Positions 1 to 6,297 of a stretch of DNA of 37,005 bases are shown here, piece after piece (position 1 is the first letter of the stretch; each line of letters opens with the position of its first letter). Below the pieces are notes generated by a model that did no database searches, was not told where the DNA came from, and saw nothing but the letters and a program-made list of their open reading frames with translations. The translations under genes and the position numbers were made by a program. This DNA comes from a virus, in the IMG/VR virus record IMGVR_UViG_3300023292_000026, positions 1 to 37,005 of that record; one strand, given 5' to 3'.

Positions 1-2
1 TT

Positions 3-431
3 TCAGCTTATTTACCTTTGGCAGGTGGGACAATGACTGGTGATATAAATATGGGGACGAAATCAATTACAAACGCAAACACAGCAACGTTTAGCAATCC
101 AATTACAGTAGGAACACCGACTAACAATGGACACGCAGCGACAAAGGAATATGTAGATGATTTTTTACCATTAGCTGGTGGGACAATGACTGGAGCTTTA
201 ACGGTTTCAAGTGGTGGATTTGTTTGTAGTGGTGGAAGCATAGATCAAACAGATACTGGTGGTAGGTTTAGAGGTTATATATATGGCATAAGGAATAAAT
301 ATGGCGCAGAACCTAGTAGCCCAGCTTCAGGTGAGGTTTATTTGTGGTATGCATATTCAAGTGGAGTTATAGATAGACTTTATGCTAAATTTAGTGACGG
401 TACAAATATAACACTGGCCGATAATATATGA
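3..431 (+). CDS. Tail fibre, C-terminal part (partial, runs in from before base 1)
   Basis: The reading frame is open from base 3 and ends at TGA 429-431, giving 142 residues with no credible start of their own; the TTG at 18 sits inside a repeat. It carries two copies of the LAGGTMTG motif, found in many phage tail fibres, separated by an ITNANTATFSNPITVGTPT segment. It ends in a Gly/Tyr-rich tip domain finishing KFSDGTNITLADNI, as in many fibre tips. The same motifs close the last gene of the window (34983-37005). I infer that both are parts of one receptor-binding fibre split by the record ends. The tip would contact the host surface. Confidence 0.85.
   Translation, partial: SAYLPLAGGTMTGDINMGTKSITNANTATFSNPITVGTPTNNGHAATKEYVDDFLPLAGGTMTGALTVSSGGFVCSGGSIDQTDTGGRFRGYIYGIRNKYGAEPSSPASGEVYLWYAYSSGVIDRLYAKFSDGTNITLADNI
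7..138 (+). repeat. Fibre repeat, copy B (copy A at 36778-36909)
   Basis: These 132 bases match 36778-36909 with about ten differences (about 92% identity), aligned by eye at an offset of 36771. The repeat encodes the LPLAGGTMTG...GTPT unit of the tail fibre. A repeat this close sitting at both ends of the record is a likely place for an assembly break or collapse. Confidence 0.9.
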
Positions 432-499
432 TAAAAAAGATTTTAGGCATTGTATACCTATTGACTTATTTCTTTAAATATGTTATAATAATAATATAA
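428..499 (+). CDS. Possible 23-residue hydrophobic peptide
   Basis: An ATG at 428 overlaps the fibre stop in an ATGA arrangement, and the frame runs to TAA 497-499. The 23-residue product is almost wholly hydrophobic after MIKK and could be a single membrane helix. ATGA coupling is common elsewhere in this genome, which favours a real gene. Against it, the 3' half coincides with a consensus promoter (461-489), so the frame may be open by chance. Confidence 0.25.
   Translation: MIKKILGIVYLLTYFFKYVIIII
461..489 (+). promoter_or_regulatory. Sigma70-type promoter for the lysis module
   Basis: TTGACT at 461-466, a 17-base spacer and TATAAT at 484-489. Transcription should start near 496, leaving a leader of about 22 nt without a Shine-Dalgarno sequence before the ATG at 518. 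It lies just after the fibre stop and would drive the lysis genes. Confidence 0.8.
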
Positions 500-517
500 T
501 AAATTTAACGAAATCTT

Positions 518-871
518 ATGACAAACAAAACATTAAGAACAATGGTATTAGTTGAATTAGCAATATGTATATTTTGTTTCTTTTCATTACCAAATAAAAT
601 AGAGCAACCTAAAACATTTTATCAATTAGAAAGTTATCAATTAGCAAAATATAGTAGATTAACTTATGGTGATATTTGTTATAAATATGCCAACAGAATG
701 AAATCATTATACCCGGATGTAAAGAAAGAACACGTGATAATTAGATACAGAGGATATGATACATTAACACATTACAGGGTAATACTATTTGAAAGTGAGA
801 GATTCACAATTTACACAGACAGCAATGCGAAAGGAAAAGGAATTATAAGAACTTGGTATGATCTTAACTAA
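518..871 (+). CDS. Membrane-anchored or secreted small protein, unknown
   Basis: The product has 117 residues. Residues 9-25 form a hydrophobic segment after MTNKTLRT, consistent with a signal anchor or signal peptide; the rest would be outside the cytoplasm. The remainder has the order GDICYKYA (Cys54), THYRVILF (His85) and YTDSN (Asp101). This Cys-His-Asp order and spacing recalls compact transglutaminase-like cysteine proteins, but the resemblance is from motif order only and I do not assign an activity. It is the first gene after a strong promoter and lies directly before the endolysin, so a role in lysis or envelope interaction is plausible. Confidence 0.75.
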   Translation: MTNKTLRTMVLVELAICIFCFFSLPNKIEQPKTFYQLESYQLAKYSRLTYGDICYKYANRMKSLYPDVKKEHVIIRYRGYDTLTHYRVILFESERFTIYTDSNAKGKGIIRTWYDLN

Positions 872-1014
872 TTATAAATAAACATAGGGGCTTACAGCAC
901 ACCACAGCAGTTTTTATTGAATAGTGGTATATTTATACAACTTTAATACAAAACAACCCACAGGGACAGTTATGGGGCAAGAACAAAGCATTTAATAAAC
1001 ATAACTATAATTCT

Positions 1015-1635
1015 ATGATAAAAAAGGTTATTTATCTCAATGCAGGACATTTTGCAGGAGATCCGGGAGCAAGTAGTAATAATTTAATAGAGAGAGATGA
1101 AGTTATTAAGATTAGAGATTTATTATTACCATTATTAGAAAAACAATTTAAGGTCTATGTAATACCTGATGATAAAAATTTACAACAATCAGTAAAATAT
1201 GTTAATGGATTAGCAAGAAAACTCAACGACGGATTAGCAATTGATTTACATATGAATGCAGGTGGCGCGAAAGGAGCTGAATGTTTTTATTATAGTTGGT
1301 CTGTCAAAGGAAAATCAATGGCCAAAAAATTAATCAATAAGTATTGTGAAATAACAAACCTTGAAAATCGTGGAGCAAAGCCAGATAGCAAGTCAGCTGG
1401 AAAGTATCTTTATTGGATAAAGAAAACAAACCCTTGGGCATTGTTATTAGAAATGTGTTTTATTGACAGTAAGGACGATGCAGATTATTTCAGAAGCAAT
1501 AGAGATCAAGTAGCTAAAGCAATTTATGTTGGCATCTGTGATATATTTGGTATAAAGGCCGAAACAAAAATAGATATTAAAAACAAGATTGCTTGGCATT
1601 TTGGTCAAGGAATAAAATTATTAAAACAATTATGA
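1015..1635 (+). CDS. Endolysin: N-acetylmuramoyl-L-alanine amidase (Amidase_3)
   Basis: The 206-residue product would cleave the amide bond between N-acetylmuramic acid and L-alanine in peptidoglycan. It shows the Amidase_3 order: NAGH with His12, IERDE with Glu26, DLHMNA with His79 and LLLEMCFID with Glu146, the zinc ligands and catalytic glutamate of the family. The catalytic domain fills about residues 1-180. Only about 25 residues follow, so there is no sizeable cell-wall-binding domain and no signal peptide. Export therefore depends on the holin, whose ATG overlaps this stop (ATGA at 1632-1635). The 143 bases upstream (872-1014) contain no gene that I can support. Confidence 0.92.
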   Translation: MIKKVIYLNAGHFAGDPGASSNNLIERDEVIKIRDLLLPLLEKQFKVYVIPDDKNLQQSVKYVNGLARKLNDGLAIDLHMNAGGAKGAECFYYSWSVKGKSMAKKLINKYCEITNLENRGAKPDSKSAGKYLYWIKKTNPWALLLEMCFIDSKDDADYFRSNRDQVAKAIYVGICDIFGIKAETKIDIKNKIAWHFGQGIKLLKQL

Positions 1636-1835
1636 TTAGTAAAAAAACATTAAAAAAGGTATTAACAAGAGTCATTAAGACTGGTATAATGGCATTGTTA
1701 ACTTTTTTAGTAGCATTAGAACCCGGACAATTCTTGAAACCAAATGTTTGGATTATGACAGCATTGATTGCTTTTATAGCAGGACTTCAAAAAGGAATTT
1801 CTGGTTATCTAAAATACGATAAAAAGACAAAATAA
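1632..1835 (+). CDS. Holin, two membrane segments
   Basis: I place the start at ATG 1632, which overlaps the endolysin stop. An upstream ATG at 1593 in the same frame lies deep inside the amidase and is less likely. The 67-residue protein has a basic N-terminus (ISKKTLKKVLTRVIK), a hydrophobic helix at about 14-29, a short turn with a proline, a second helix at about 39-55 and a basic tail ending KYDKKTK. Size, topology and position right after an endolysin are those of a class II-type holin, which would open the inner membrane at the end of infection. The assignment rests on context and topology rather than a family motif. Confidence 0.8.
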   Translation: MISKKTLKKVLTRVIKTGIMALLTFLVALEPGQFLKPNVWIMTALIAFIAGLQKGISGYLKYDKKTK

Positions 1836-1855
1836 AGTTAGTAACAGTTTAGGTA

Positions 1856-1883
1856 TTTACTTTTTATTTATTTCAGGTATAAT
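1856..1883 (+). promoter_or_regulatory. Sigma70-type promoter, predicted leaderless transcript
   Basis: TTTACT at 1856-1861, a 16-base spacer and TATAAT at 1878-1883. The ATG of the next gene is at 1891, seven bases past the -10 box, which is where transcription normally starts. The mRNA should begin at or within a base of its start codon. Confidence 0.65.
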
Positions 1884-1890
1884 AATAGGT

Positions 1891-2115
1891 ATGAGAGATT
1901 TGAATATTCTAAAAAAGGTTTGTCAGGATCACGGAGTTAGTGTGTACGAATTATGTGGAACAGGCAGACGACAGAAAATAATAGACGCAAGGGTAGATGC
2001 CTCGCATCAGTTAAAAGAAATGGGATTATCTCCAAGAGAGATAGGATTTTTGTTGGGTGGTAGAGATAGAGTTACAATAATGAATTTATTGAAGAAGAAG
2101 TTATCCGCAGGTTAG
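1891..2115 (+). CDS. DnaA domain IV-like DNA-binding protein
   Basis: This 74-residue protein matches the DNA-binding C-terminal domain of the replication initiator DnaA. It has an Ala/Arg helix (DARVDASHQLKEMG), then LSPREIGFLLGGRDRVTIMN, which follows the DnaA signature S-x-x-x-I-G-x-x-x-G-G-R-D-H-x-T-V with Arg in place of the His. There is no AAA+ domain, so it binds DNA only. It may recognise DnaA boxes to compete with or recruit host DnaA, or act as a repressor. It sits at the start of the replication module behind its own leaderless promoter. Family assignment is good; the role is inferred. Confidence 0.8.
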   Translation: MRDLNILKKVCQDHGVSVYELCGTGRRQKIIDARVDASHQLKEMGLSPREIGFLLGGRDRVTIMNLLKKKLSAG

Positions 2116-2118
2116 GAT

Positions 2119-2146
2119 TTGACTTTTTTTATAATAAATGCATAAT
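2119..2146 (+). promoter_or_regulatory. Promoter for the replication leader
   Basis: TTGACT at 2119-2124, 16 bases, then CATAAT at 2141-2146 (one mismatch to TATAAT). Start of transcription is predicted near 2153, where a 33-codon ORF begins with ATG (2153-2254), again leaderless. It reads into the structured leader ahead of the replication initiator. Confidence 0.6.
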
Positions 2147-2152
2147 TAAACT

Positions 2153-2266
2153 ATGGATACAAAATATACGAATAGAAATTTTAATAGAGAAAGTGGAATA
2201 AGGAGAAATCCTTGTCAGTTATTCGTAGCTGGTATCCTCCGCTTTCTCCATTAAGATTTTTATTTT
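2153..2266 (+). promoter_or_regulatory. Structured leader / attenuator-like RNA before the replication initiator
   Basis: Two helices compete. Helix A pairs 2155-2160 with 2232-2237 (GGATAC/GTATCC) and 2167-2174 with 2220-2227 (TACGAATA/TATTCGTA). Helix B pairs 2176-2197 with 2238-2259, 22 pairs with one A-C mismatch and two wobbles, followed by TTTTTATTTT. Linkers of one and zero bases make both full helices together sterically impossible. AAGGA-GAAA-TCCTT at 2200-2213 forms a small GNRA-loop hairpin. Helix B with its U tract looks like an intrinsic terminator and helix A like an antiterminator, suggesting control of the replication gene at 2267. The leader also holds a 33-codon ORF (2153-2254) that could be a leader peptide. 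Confidence 0.55.
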
Positions 2267-2983
2267 ATGAGCAAATTAATTATTAAAAACAAGTATGGAA
2301 TAGCACCGAACGAATTACTTAATAATGATAAGTTATCGCTAAAGGCAAAAGGAATGTTTACATTTTTGCAATCAAAACCAGATAATTGGAAATTTTCTGT
2401 TAAAAGAATTGGGATACAAAACCTTGACGGAAAATCGTCTATTGGAGTAGCGTTAAAAGAACTAGAGAAATATGGTGTTTTATGCAGGAGATCAACAAAA
2501 GATAGCAATGGTAAGTGGAATGGATATGATTATATATTGTCCGAAAAACCGTTTACCGAAAAACCGTCAACGGAAAAACCGTTAACGGAGAATCGGGCTA
2601 CCCTTAGTAAGATAGATAATAGTAATAAAGACATAGTAAAAAGGAATGTAGATATCTCTATAGAGAAAAAATTAAGTTTCTCAAAAAATGATATAATCTT
2701 AACAAGATTACTATACTCTATAGTTAAAGAAAATTATCCATTCTTAAAAGAAAAAACAGAGAAACAAATACAAGTTGATTATATTGAGATGAATAGACTA
2801 CACAACATTGATGGTTTTAATTATAAGCAGATAGAATGGATTATTAGGTGGGCCACACAAGATAGTTTTTGGAAACAAAATATTCGTAGTGTAAATAAAT
2901 TAAGAAAGCAATTTGATAATTTAATAATAAAAGCTAAAGGTCAATATGATAATAAACAAAAAAATAAAATAGTAACCATATGA
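2267..2983 (+). CDS. Phage replication initiator / replisome organiser, winged-helix
   Basis: The protein has 238 residues. Residues about 20-85 form a winged helix-turn-helix (LSLKAKGMFTFL, then KRIGIQNLDG and SIGVALKELEKYGVLCRR), as in O-like and DnaD-type phage replication proteins. Residues 92-109 are a linker of EKP-T repeats encoded by tandem DNA repeats. The C-terminal part (about 155-225) has the DSFWKQNIRSVNKLRKQFDNL signature seen at the end of many phage replication proteins, likely the helicase-loader contact. The layout, with DNA-binding head, iteron-encoding linker and C-terminal interaction domain, parallels lambda O. Expression is probably set by the structured leader upstream. 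The stop overlaps the next ATG. Confidence 0.75.
   Translation: MSKLIIKNKYGIAPNELLNNDKLSLKAKGMFTFLQSKPDNWKFSVKRIGIQNLDGKSSIGVALKELEKYGVLCRRSTKDSNGKWNGYDYILSEKPFTEKPSTEKPLTENRATLSKIDNSNKDIVKRNVDISIEKKLSFSKNDIILTRLLYSIVKENYPFLKEKTEKQIQVDYIEMNRLHNIDGFNYKQIEWIIRWATQDSFWKQNIRSVNKLRKQFDNLIIKAKGQYDNKQKNKIVTI
2541..2600 (+). repeat. Tandem 15-bp iterons inside the initiator gene, candidate origin
   Basis: Three consecutive 15-mers: CCGAAAAACCGTTTA (2541-2555), CCGAAAAACCGTCAA (2556-2570) and CGGAAAAACCGTTAA (2571-2585), plus a degenerate fourth (2586-2600). CCGTTAACGG at 2579-2588 is a perfect palindrome. They lie in the coding sequence for the linker between the two initiator domains and are followed by an A+T-rich stretch of more than 100 bp. 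This is the same arrangement as the lambda origin inside gene O. The repeats are seen directly; origin function is inferred. Confidence 0.6.
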
Positions 2984-3300
2984 AAACAATTTATTATAAT
3001 AGGGATACAATATTTAAAGTTACAGATGATGACTTCAATAAGATAATGGATCAATTTGATAATGGTGAACATAGAGTTTTTATTAAAAGTTTACAAGTAG
3101 TGTTAACCGATAAGTTTTTATGGGCAGGAAATGAACCTGCTGATAAAAATATTGGTTGGACACACGATGGCAGAAAAGTATTTAAGAAATTTGGAGAATG
3201 GAGATTTTCTGAAAGCCCAGAGTTGAAACCTGATATGAGATATTATCCAGAGTTAACAAAGGACGAACTGCCGTTAAGTAAAGCGATAGCGCTTAAATAA
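2980..3300 (+). CDS. Hypothetical protein, 106 aa
   Basis: The start overlaps the initiator stop (ATGA at 2980-2983), so the two are probably translationally coupled. The product is soluble, mixed in charge and aromatic-rich in its second half (WTHDGRKVFKKFGEWRF). I recognise no family or catalytic motif. Position between the initiator and the sigma-like gene suggests an early function. Confidence 0.75.
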   Translation: MKTIYYNRDTIFKVTDDDFNKIMDQFDNGEHRVFIKSLQVVLTDKFLWAGNEPADKNIGWTHDGRKVFKKFGEWRFSESPELKPDMRYYPELTKDELPLSKAIALK

Positions 3301-3304
3301 TTTA

Positions 3305-3673
3305 ATGCGAAATCATATGAGAAAAACAAAAAGAGAAATGGATTTATATAGAATAAGATTATCAAGGTTATTTGTGTCATTAGAGAAAGAATTACAAACA
3401 AACGGAGATGATTTACGGGAAATAGAAAAAATATGTTATAGTTATAGGTTAGAAAATAATAAGATAAGAGTTAAGATGATGAAAGTTATTAGAGATTTTA
3501 GGAATTTGATGAGCAAACGAGATTGGGAAGTATTAAAAATGAGAGTAAGAGTATTAAACCCGTTAACATTAGAAGCAGCAGCAAAGCATTATGGAGTAAC
3601 AAGAGAGAGGATTAGACAAATAGAATCAAGGGCAATAAAAATTATCAGGGATTATTGGAGAGGAAAGTATTAA
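3305..3673 (+). CDS. Sigma70 region 4-only transcription factor
   Basis: The 122-residue protein ends in a textbook sigma70 region 4: MSKRDWEVLKMRV, then the helix-turn-helix LTLEAAAKHYGVTRERIRQIESRA (about residues 87-110), the part of RpoD that reads the -35 box. The first 68 residues are charged helix with no region 2, so it cannot melt a -10 box alone. Phages use region 4-like proteins as late activators or as decoys on RNA polymerase. Here it could redirect the host enzyme to promoters such as those at 11977 or 20359. An in-frame ATG at 3317 is an alternative start. It is preceded and followed by tightly packed early genes. Confidence 0.82.
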   Translation: MRNHMRKTKREMDLYRIRLSRLFVSLEKELQTNGDDLREIEKICYSYRLENNKIRVKMMKVIRDFRNLMSKRDWEVLKMRVRVLNPLTLEAAAKHYGVTRERIRQIESRAIKIIRDYWRGKY

Positions 3674-3695
3674 AAAGTTATCAACAGTTTGGCAG

Positions 3696-3723
3696 TTGCA
3701 ATACTTTCAAAATAGTGTATAGT
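3696..3723 (+). promoter_or_regulatory. Promoter for the recombination operon
   Basis: TTGCAA at 3696-3701, 16 bases, TATAGT at 3718-3723, ahead of the gene at 3774 and ERF. TTATCAACA at 3678-3686, just upstream, differs from the DnaA box TTATCCACA at one base and could bind host DnaA or the phage DnaA-like protein. Confidence 0.5.
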
Positions 3724-3773
3724 AATAATAGGTTTAAAGGGTCGGTTTAATAAATAACATTTAATTGAGAATT

Positions 3774-4001
3774 ATGAGCAAACAAAAAATATCAATAAGC
3801 AAGGTAGAGGTTATTCTTAATTACCTTGCAGCAACAAAAAATAGACCAACAGACAAAAAAGGAAACTTAGATTTAAAAGCATTTAAAGAAACACCAGAAG
3901 CAAAAAAAGTAATATCAGATTTAAAAGAATTAGGGGTAGATAAGAAATGGCTTTGGAGTAATGGATTTATGGCAGCAGGTATGATATTAAACTTTAATTA
4001 A
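3774..4001 (+). CDS. Hypothetical protein, 75 aa
   Basis: I start at ATG 3774 rather than the in-frame TTG at 3765, because the TTTAATTGAGAATT run just before it is repeated ahead of the next gene at 4018. The protein is small, lysine-rich and mostly helical (ISISKVEVILNYLAATKN, KKVISDLKELGVDKKWLW). No family is recognised. It is cotranscribed with ERF and may be an accessory of the recombination or replication machinery. Confidence 0.7.
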   Translation: MSKQKISISKVEVILNYLAATKNRPTDKKGNLDLKAFKETPEAKKVISDLKELGVDKKWLWSNGFMAAGMILNFN

Positions 4002-4017
4002 ATTTAATTGAGAATTT

Positions 4018-4650
4018 ATGGTAAACAAAGAAGTAAAAAAAGAAACAACAAAGAAAAAAGAAAACACACTTTTTCAGGATATGCAAAATCTTTATATGTC
4101 AGCTGATCGTCTAACCAAAGACACAGAGGGATATAATTATAAGTATGTTCAATTGAAAGATGTATTATCAGAAGCAAAAAAGTTGTGTATTGCGAACAAC
4201 TTTATTTTTATTCAAACACCAAAAGTTAGAGAGGACGGTATAGCAATATTAGAAACCCAGTTAATTCACAAGTCAGGCGAAAAGATAGTAGCAGAAACAT
4301 TATTACCAACAAAGGATAACAATGATCCACAAAGATACGGTGCAGCAATTACTTATATGCGTAGATATTCATTAACAGCAATACTTGGGTTAGAGGAAAC
4401 AGACGACGACGCAGCAGAGGCAAGCAAAGGGCCAGCAAAGTTAATAATAAAGCCAGCAAAGAAGTTAACTAATATTGAGATAATGAAACAGATATTATAT
4501 AAGGGTGGAGCAAAAACAGACATAGACGCATTAAAAGCAATCAATGAATGTGGAGCATTTGAAAGTGAGATTAAAGAATTAAAAAATGTAACAGAATTAG
4601 GAGCAGAGAGAGTAATAACAGAATTAACAAAAGATGATGACGAAGATTAA
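4018..4650 (+). CDS. erf: ERF-family single-strand annealing protein
   Basis: This 210-residue protein belongs to the ERF family of phage recombinases, which anneal complementary single strands during recombination-dependent replication and genome circularisation. Recognisable features are the N-terminal FQDMQNLYMSADRL helix, the YNYKYVQLKDVLSEAKKL block (residues 40-57) and the family hallmark RYGAAITYMRRYSLTAILGL (106-125), followed by an acidic ETDDDAAE run. The last 60 residues are a separate lysine-rich helical tail, probably for protein contacts. SSB-like protein (5018) and NinG (6557) lie downstream in the same run of genes and would act on the same DNA intermediates. Confidence 0.9.
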   Translation: MVNKEVKKETTKKKENTLFQDMQNLYMSADRLTKDTEGYNYKYVQLKDVLSEAKKLCIANNFIFIQTPKVREDGIAILETQLIHKSGEKIVAETLLPTKDNNDPQRYGAAITYMRRYSLTAILGLEETDDDAAEASKGPAKLIIKPAKKLTNIEIMKQILYKGGAKTDIDALKAINECGAFESEIKELKNVTELGAERVITELTKDDDED

Positions 4651-4885
4651 GAAATACCAAGACCACAATAAAAAGCTCTACCAACTTTACAAGGAAAAGA
4701 TAGATGACGGTTGGTGGAGCTGGCACGCGGGAATTTGCTCAAGATTTAAGTGTGTATATTGTGGATCATTATTAAAAGCAAGTAAAACCCTTATGAGTTA
4801 TGTTGAATGCGACGGGATCAAGGCCTGTGAGAACTTAACTTGTTGGGAATGTTATCAGCCATTAAAAATAAATGAGAATATATGA
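4634..4885 (+). CDS. Small zinc-ribbon protein
   Basis: The product has 83 residues and overlaps the end of ERF by 17 bases; ATG 4637 is an equally possible start. It carries CxxC pairs at Cys40/43 and Cys70/73, with further cysteines at 35, 59 and 65, consistent with one or two structural zinc sites, and is rich in Trp and Tyr. No enzyme motif is visible. Such proteins often bind nucleic acid or partner proteins. Placement inside the recombination operon is the only functional hint. Confidence 0.7.
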   Translation: MMTKIKKYQDHNKKLYQLYKEKIDDGWWSWHAGICSRFKCVYCGSLLKASKTLMSYVECDGIKACENLTCWECYQPLKINENI

Positions 4886-5040
4886 CAATTTTAATAATAG
4901 TAGCAGCATTTTTATTAGGAACGTTTTGGGGAATGGGATTATTGATAACCATAACAGATCATAAAATGCGAAAGTTAAGCAAAAAATTAAATAGTCAATA
5001 CGAATCTAATAAAGATAATGAAAAAACAAATGGAAAATAA
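4882..5040 (+). CDS. Small single-span membrane protein, 52 aa
   Basis: ATG 4882 overlaps the preceding stop (ATGA) and the frame closes at TAA 5038-5040. Residues 2-25 are a strongly hydrophobic segment (ILIIVAAFLLGTFWGMGLLI) and the remaining half is charged (KMRKLSKKLNSQYE), so a membrane anchor with a cytoplasmic tail is expected. Coupling on both sides supports a real gene. Function is unknown; superinfection or host-membrane effects are possible. Confidence 0.6.
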   Translation: MTILIIVAAFLLGTFWGMGLLITITDHKMRKLSKKLNSQYESNKDNEKTNGK

Positions 5041-5302
5041 AAAATACGAAAAAAACCCATTTGACGTAGGAGCTTTTTGGAAAAATGTATCAAAGAAAGG
5101 ATTAAAATATTATTCAGGAGTAATAATGTTGGGTGGGCAAGAATATAAGTTAACACTATTCAAGTGTAAGGCATACAAAGAGGGCGGTAATATACCATAT
5201 TTCAATGCTATATTACAAGATCCTGATTACAAAGATAACAAAAGGCCGATACCAGAGAAAGAGGAAAGCAAAGAAATAGATGTTGAAGAAATACCATTTT
5301 AA
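5018..5302 (+). CDS. SSB-like single-stranded DNA-binding protein
   Basis: The product has 94 residues. The body (about 14-72) has a beta-rich pattern, GAFWKNVSKKGLKYYSGVI and QEYKLTLFKCKAY, as in small phage OB-fold or DUF736-type proteins. An acidic linker follows and the protein ends EEIPF. An acidic tail ending I-P-F is the conserved C-terminal tip of bacterial SSB (DDDIPF in E. coli) that recruits repair and replication enzymes. With ERF upstream and NinG downstream, I infer that it coats single strands and recruits host factors through that tip. The start overlaps the previous gene by 23 bases; ATG 5030 is an alternative. Confidence 0.65.
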   Translation: MKKQMENKKYEKNPFDVGAFWKNVSKKGLKYYSGVIMLGGQEYKLTLFKCKAYKEGGNIPYFNAILQDPDYKDNKRPIPEKEESKEIDVEEIPF

Positions 5303-5321
5303 TTAAGTTTAATAATATTAT

Positions 5322-5549
5322 ATGATATTGGAAAAATTAGTAAAACAAAAAGATTTTATAACAAGCACTAATATTGAAACAGGACTATATAAATTGTTGG
5401 TTGATTGTGGAATTAAAGAGGAATTGATTGTAAGTGGAAAATATAATAAAGAGATTGGAGATGCAAAAGAGAGAATATACAAAGAATTTTCAAATTTATT
5501 AGGTTTTGAATATTTTTGGGAAGATTATTATCACGTAAAAAAACAATAA
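5322..5549 (+). CDS. Hypothetical protein, 75 aa
   Basis: A small soluble protein, helical and lysine/glutamate-rich, with an aromatic C-terminus (FEYFWEDYYHVKK). It ends one base before the next gene. No family is recognised. Confidence 0.65.
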   Translation: MILEKLVKQKDFITSTNIETGLYKLLVDCGIKEELIVSGKYNKEIGDAKERIYKEFSNLLGFEYFWEDYYHVKKQ

Positions 5550-5550
5550 T

Positions 5551-5919
5551 ATGACATTAAAAAAACAAATACTTTATTGTCTTGAGCAATACCCGGAAAC
5601 AACAAACGATGACATAGCTTTAACTATTAAGATTTGGCAACACTTCCCACCTTATAATGAGGATACAAACAAGGATGTTAAAATAATTCATTCAGAAAAA
5701 ACAGGAAAAGATTATATTGCATTAGAGGATTTACATTACTTACAAAGAGAGGATAATATAAAAAGAGAAAGGGCAATAATACAAAATGACGAAGGATTAT
5801 TTTTGCCAACAAATCCAAAGGTTAGAGAATTTAGAAAGCCAAAGGGTAGAGGTGATCAAGAATGGAAAAAGAAACACGGATACGGAACAAAAGAAGATCA
5901 TATTAATAAAGATAATTAA
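5551..5919 (+). CDS. Predicted winged-helix phage protein
   Basis: The product has 122 residues. The first 90 resemble a small DNA-binding protein of low-GC phages: a helix LKKQILYCLEQYPETTNDD, an ALEDLHYLQREDNIKRERAIIQN block like a recognition helix (about 67-89), then EGLFLPTNPKVREFR. The last 30 residues are basic (KPKGRGDQEWKKKHGYG) and probably disordered. I infer sequence-specific DNA binding, perhaps in replication or regulation; the exact role is unknown. Confidence 0.65.
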   Translation: MTLKKQILYCLEQYPETTNDDIALTIKIWQHFPPYNEDTNKDVKIIHSEKTGKDYIALEDLHYLQREDNIKRERAIIQNDEGLFLPTNPKVREFRKPKGRGDQEWKKKHGYGTKEDHINKDN

Positions 5920-5925
5920 AGATTT

Positions 5926-6297
5926 ATGGGGAAACAAAAAGAGTTATTAAAAATACCTGCCAGCATAAACAAGATAACAACGATGGCAGATAAGACATTA
6001 CAGTTAGCAATTTATACAACAACAGAGCTGACACCAGAAGATGAAACAAAGATAATGAGATATAGAAATACAGAGGGAGTTATGGTTTTCAGTTTACAGG
6101 ATATAGTAGAAGAAGATTTAATTGATTTACCGAAGTTTAAAAAAGAATTTGAGGGTGAATTATCTCCTTCGCAAAGAATGCGTAATATCATTTATAAAAT
6201 ATGGGAAACTACGACTGACCAAAAAAACCCATTTCCAGATTATTATAAAGTATATATGTTTAAATTAAACGGGATGTTAAAAGAAAGAATAGGATAA
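5926..6297 (+). CDS. Conserved-looking phage protein, 123 aa
   Basis: The N-terminal half (LKIPASINKITTMADKTLQL, then TTTELTPEDETKIMRYRN) is beta-like. The C-terminal half has the SPSQRMRNIIYKIWE helix and a YYKVYMFKLNGMLKERI end, a shape common in proteins of phage recombination operons. I do not recognise a named family. Position between the SSB-like protein and NinG suggests DNA metabolism. Confidence 0.65.
   Translation: MGKQKELLKIPASINKITTMADKTLQLAIYTTTELTPEDETKIMRYRNTEGVMVFSLQDIVEEDLIDLPKFKKEFEGELSPSQRMRNIIYKIWETTTDQKNPFPDYYKVYMFKLNGMLKERIG

Noticed and set aside
1006-1011. TATAAT before the endolysin as a promoter
   Set aside because: It is three bases from the ATG with no -35 match at the right distance; transcription from 461-489 is sufficient.
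872-1014. Possible gene or RNA in the gap before the endolysin
   Set aside because: Only frames of a few codons and weak stems (CCCA/TGGG) are present; nothing rises above chance.
1593-1835. Holin starting at ATG 1593
   Set aside because: That start lies 43 bases inside the amidase gene and adds residues unlike a holin N-terminus. ATG 1632 forms the ATGA coupling used throughout this genome.
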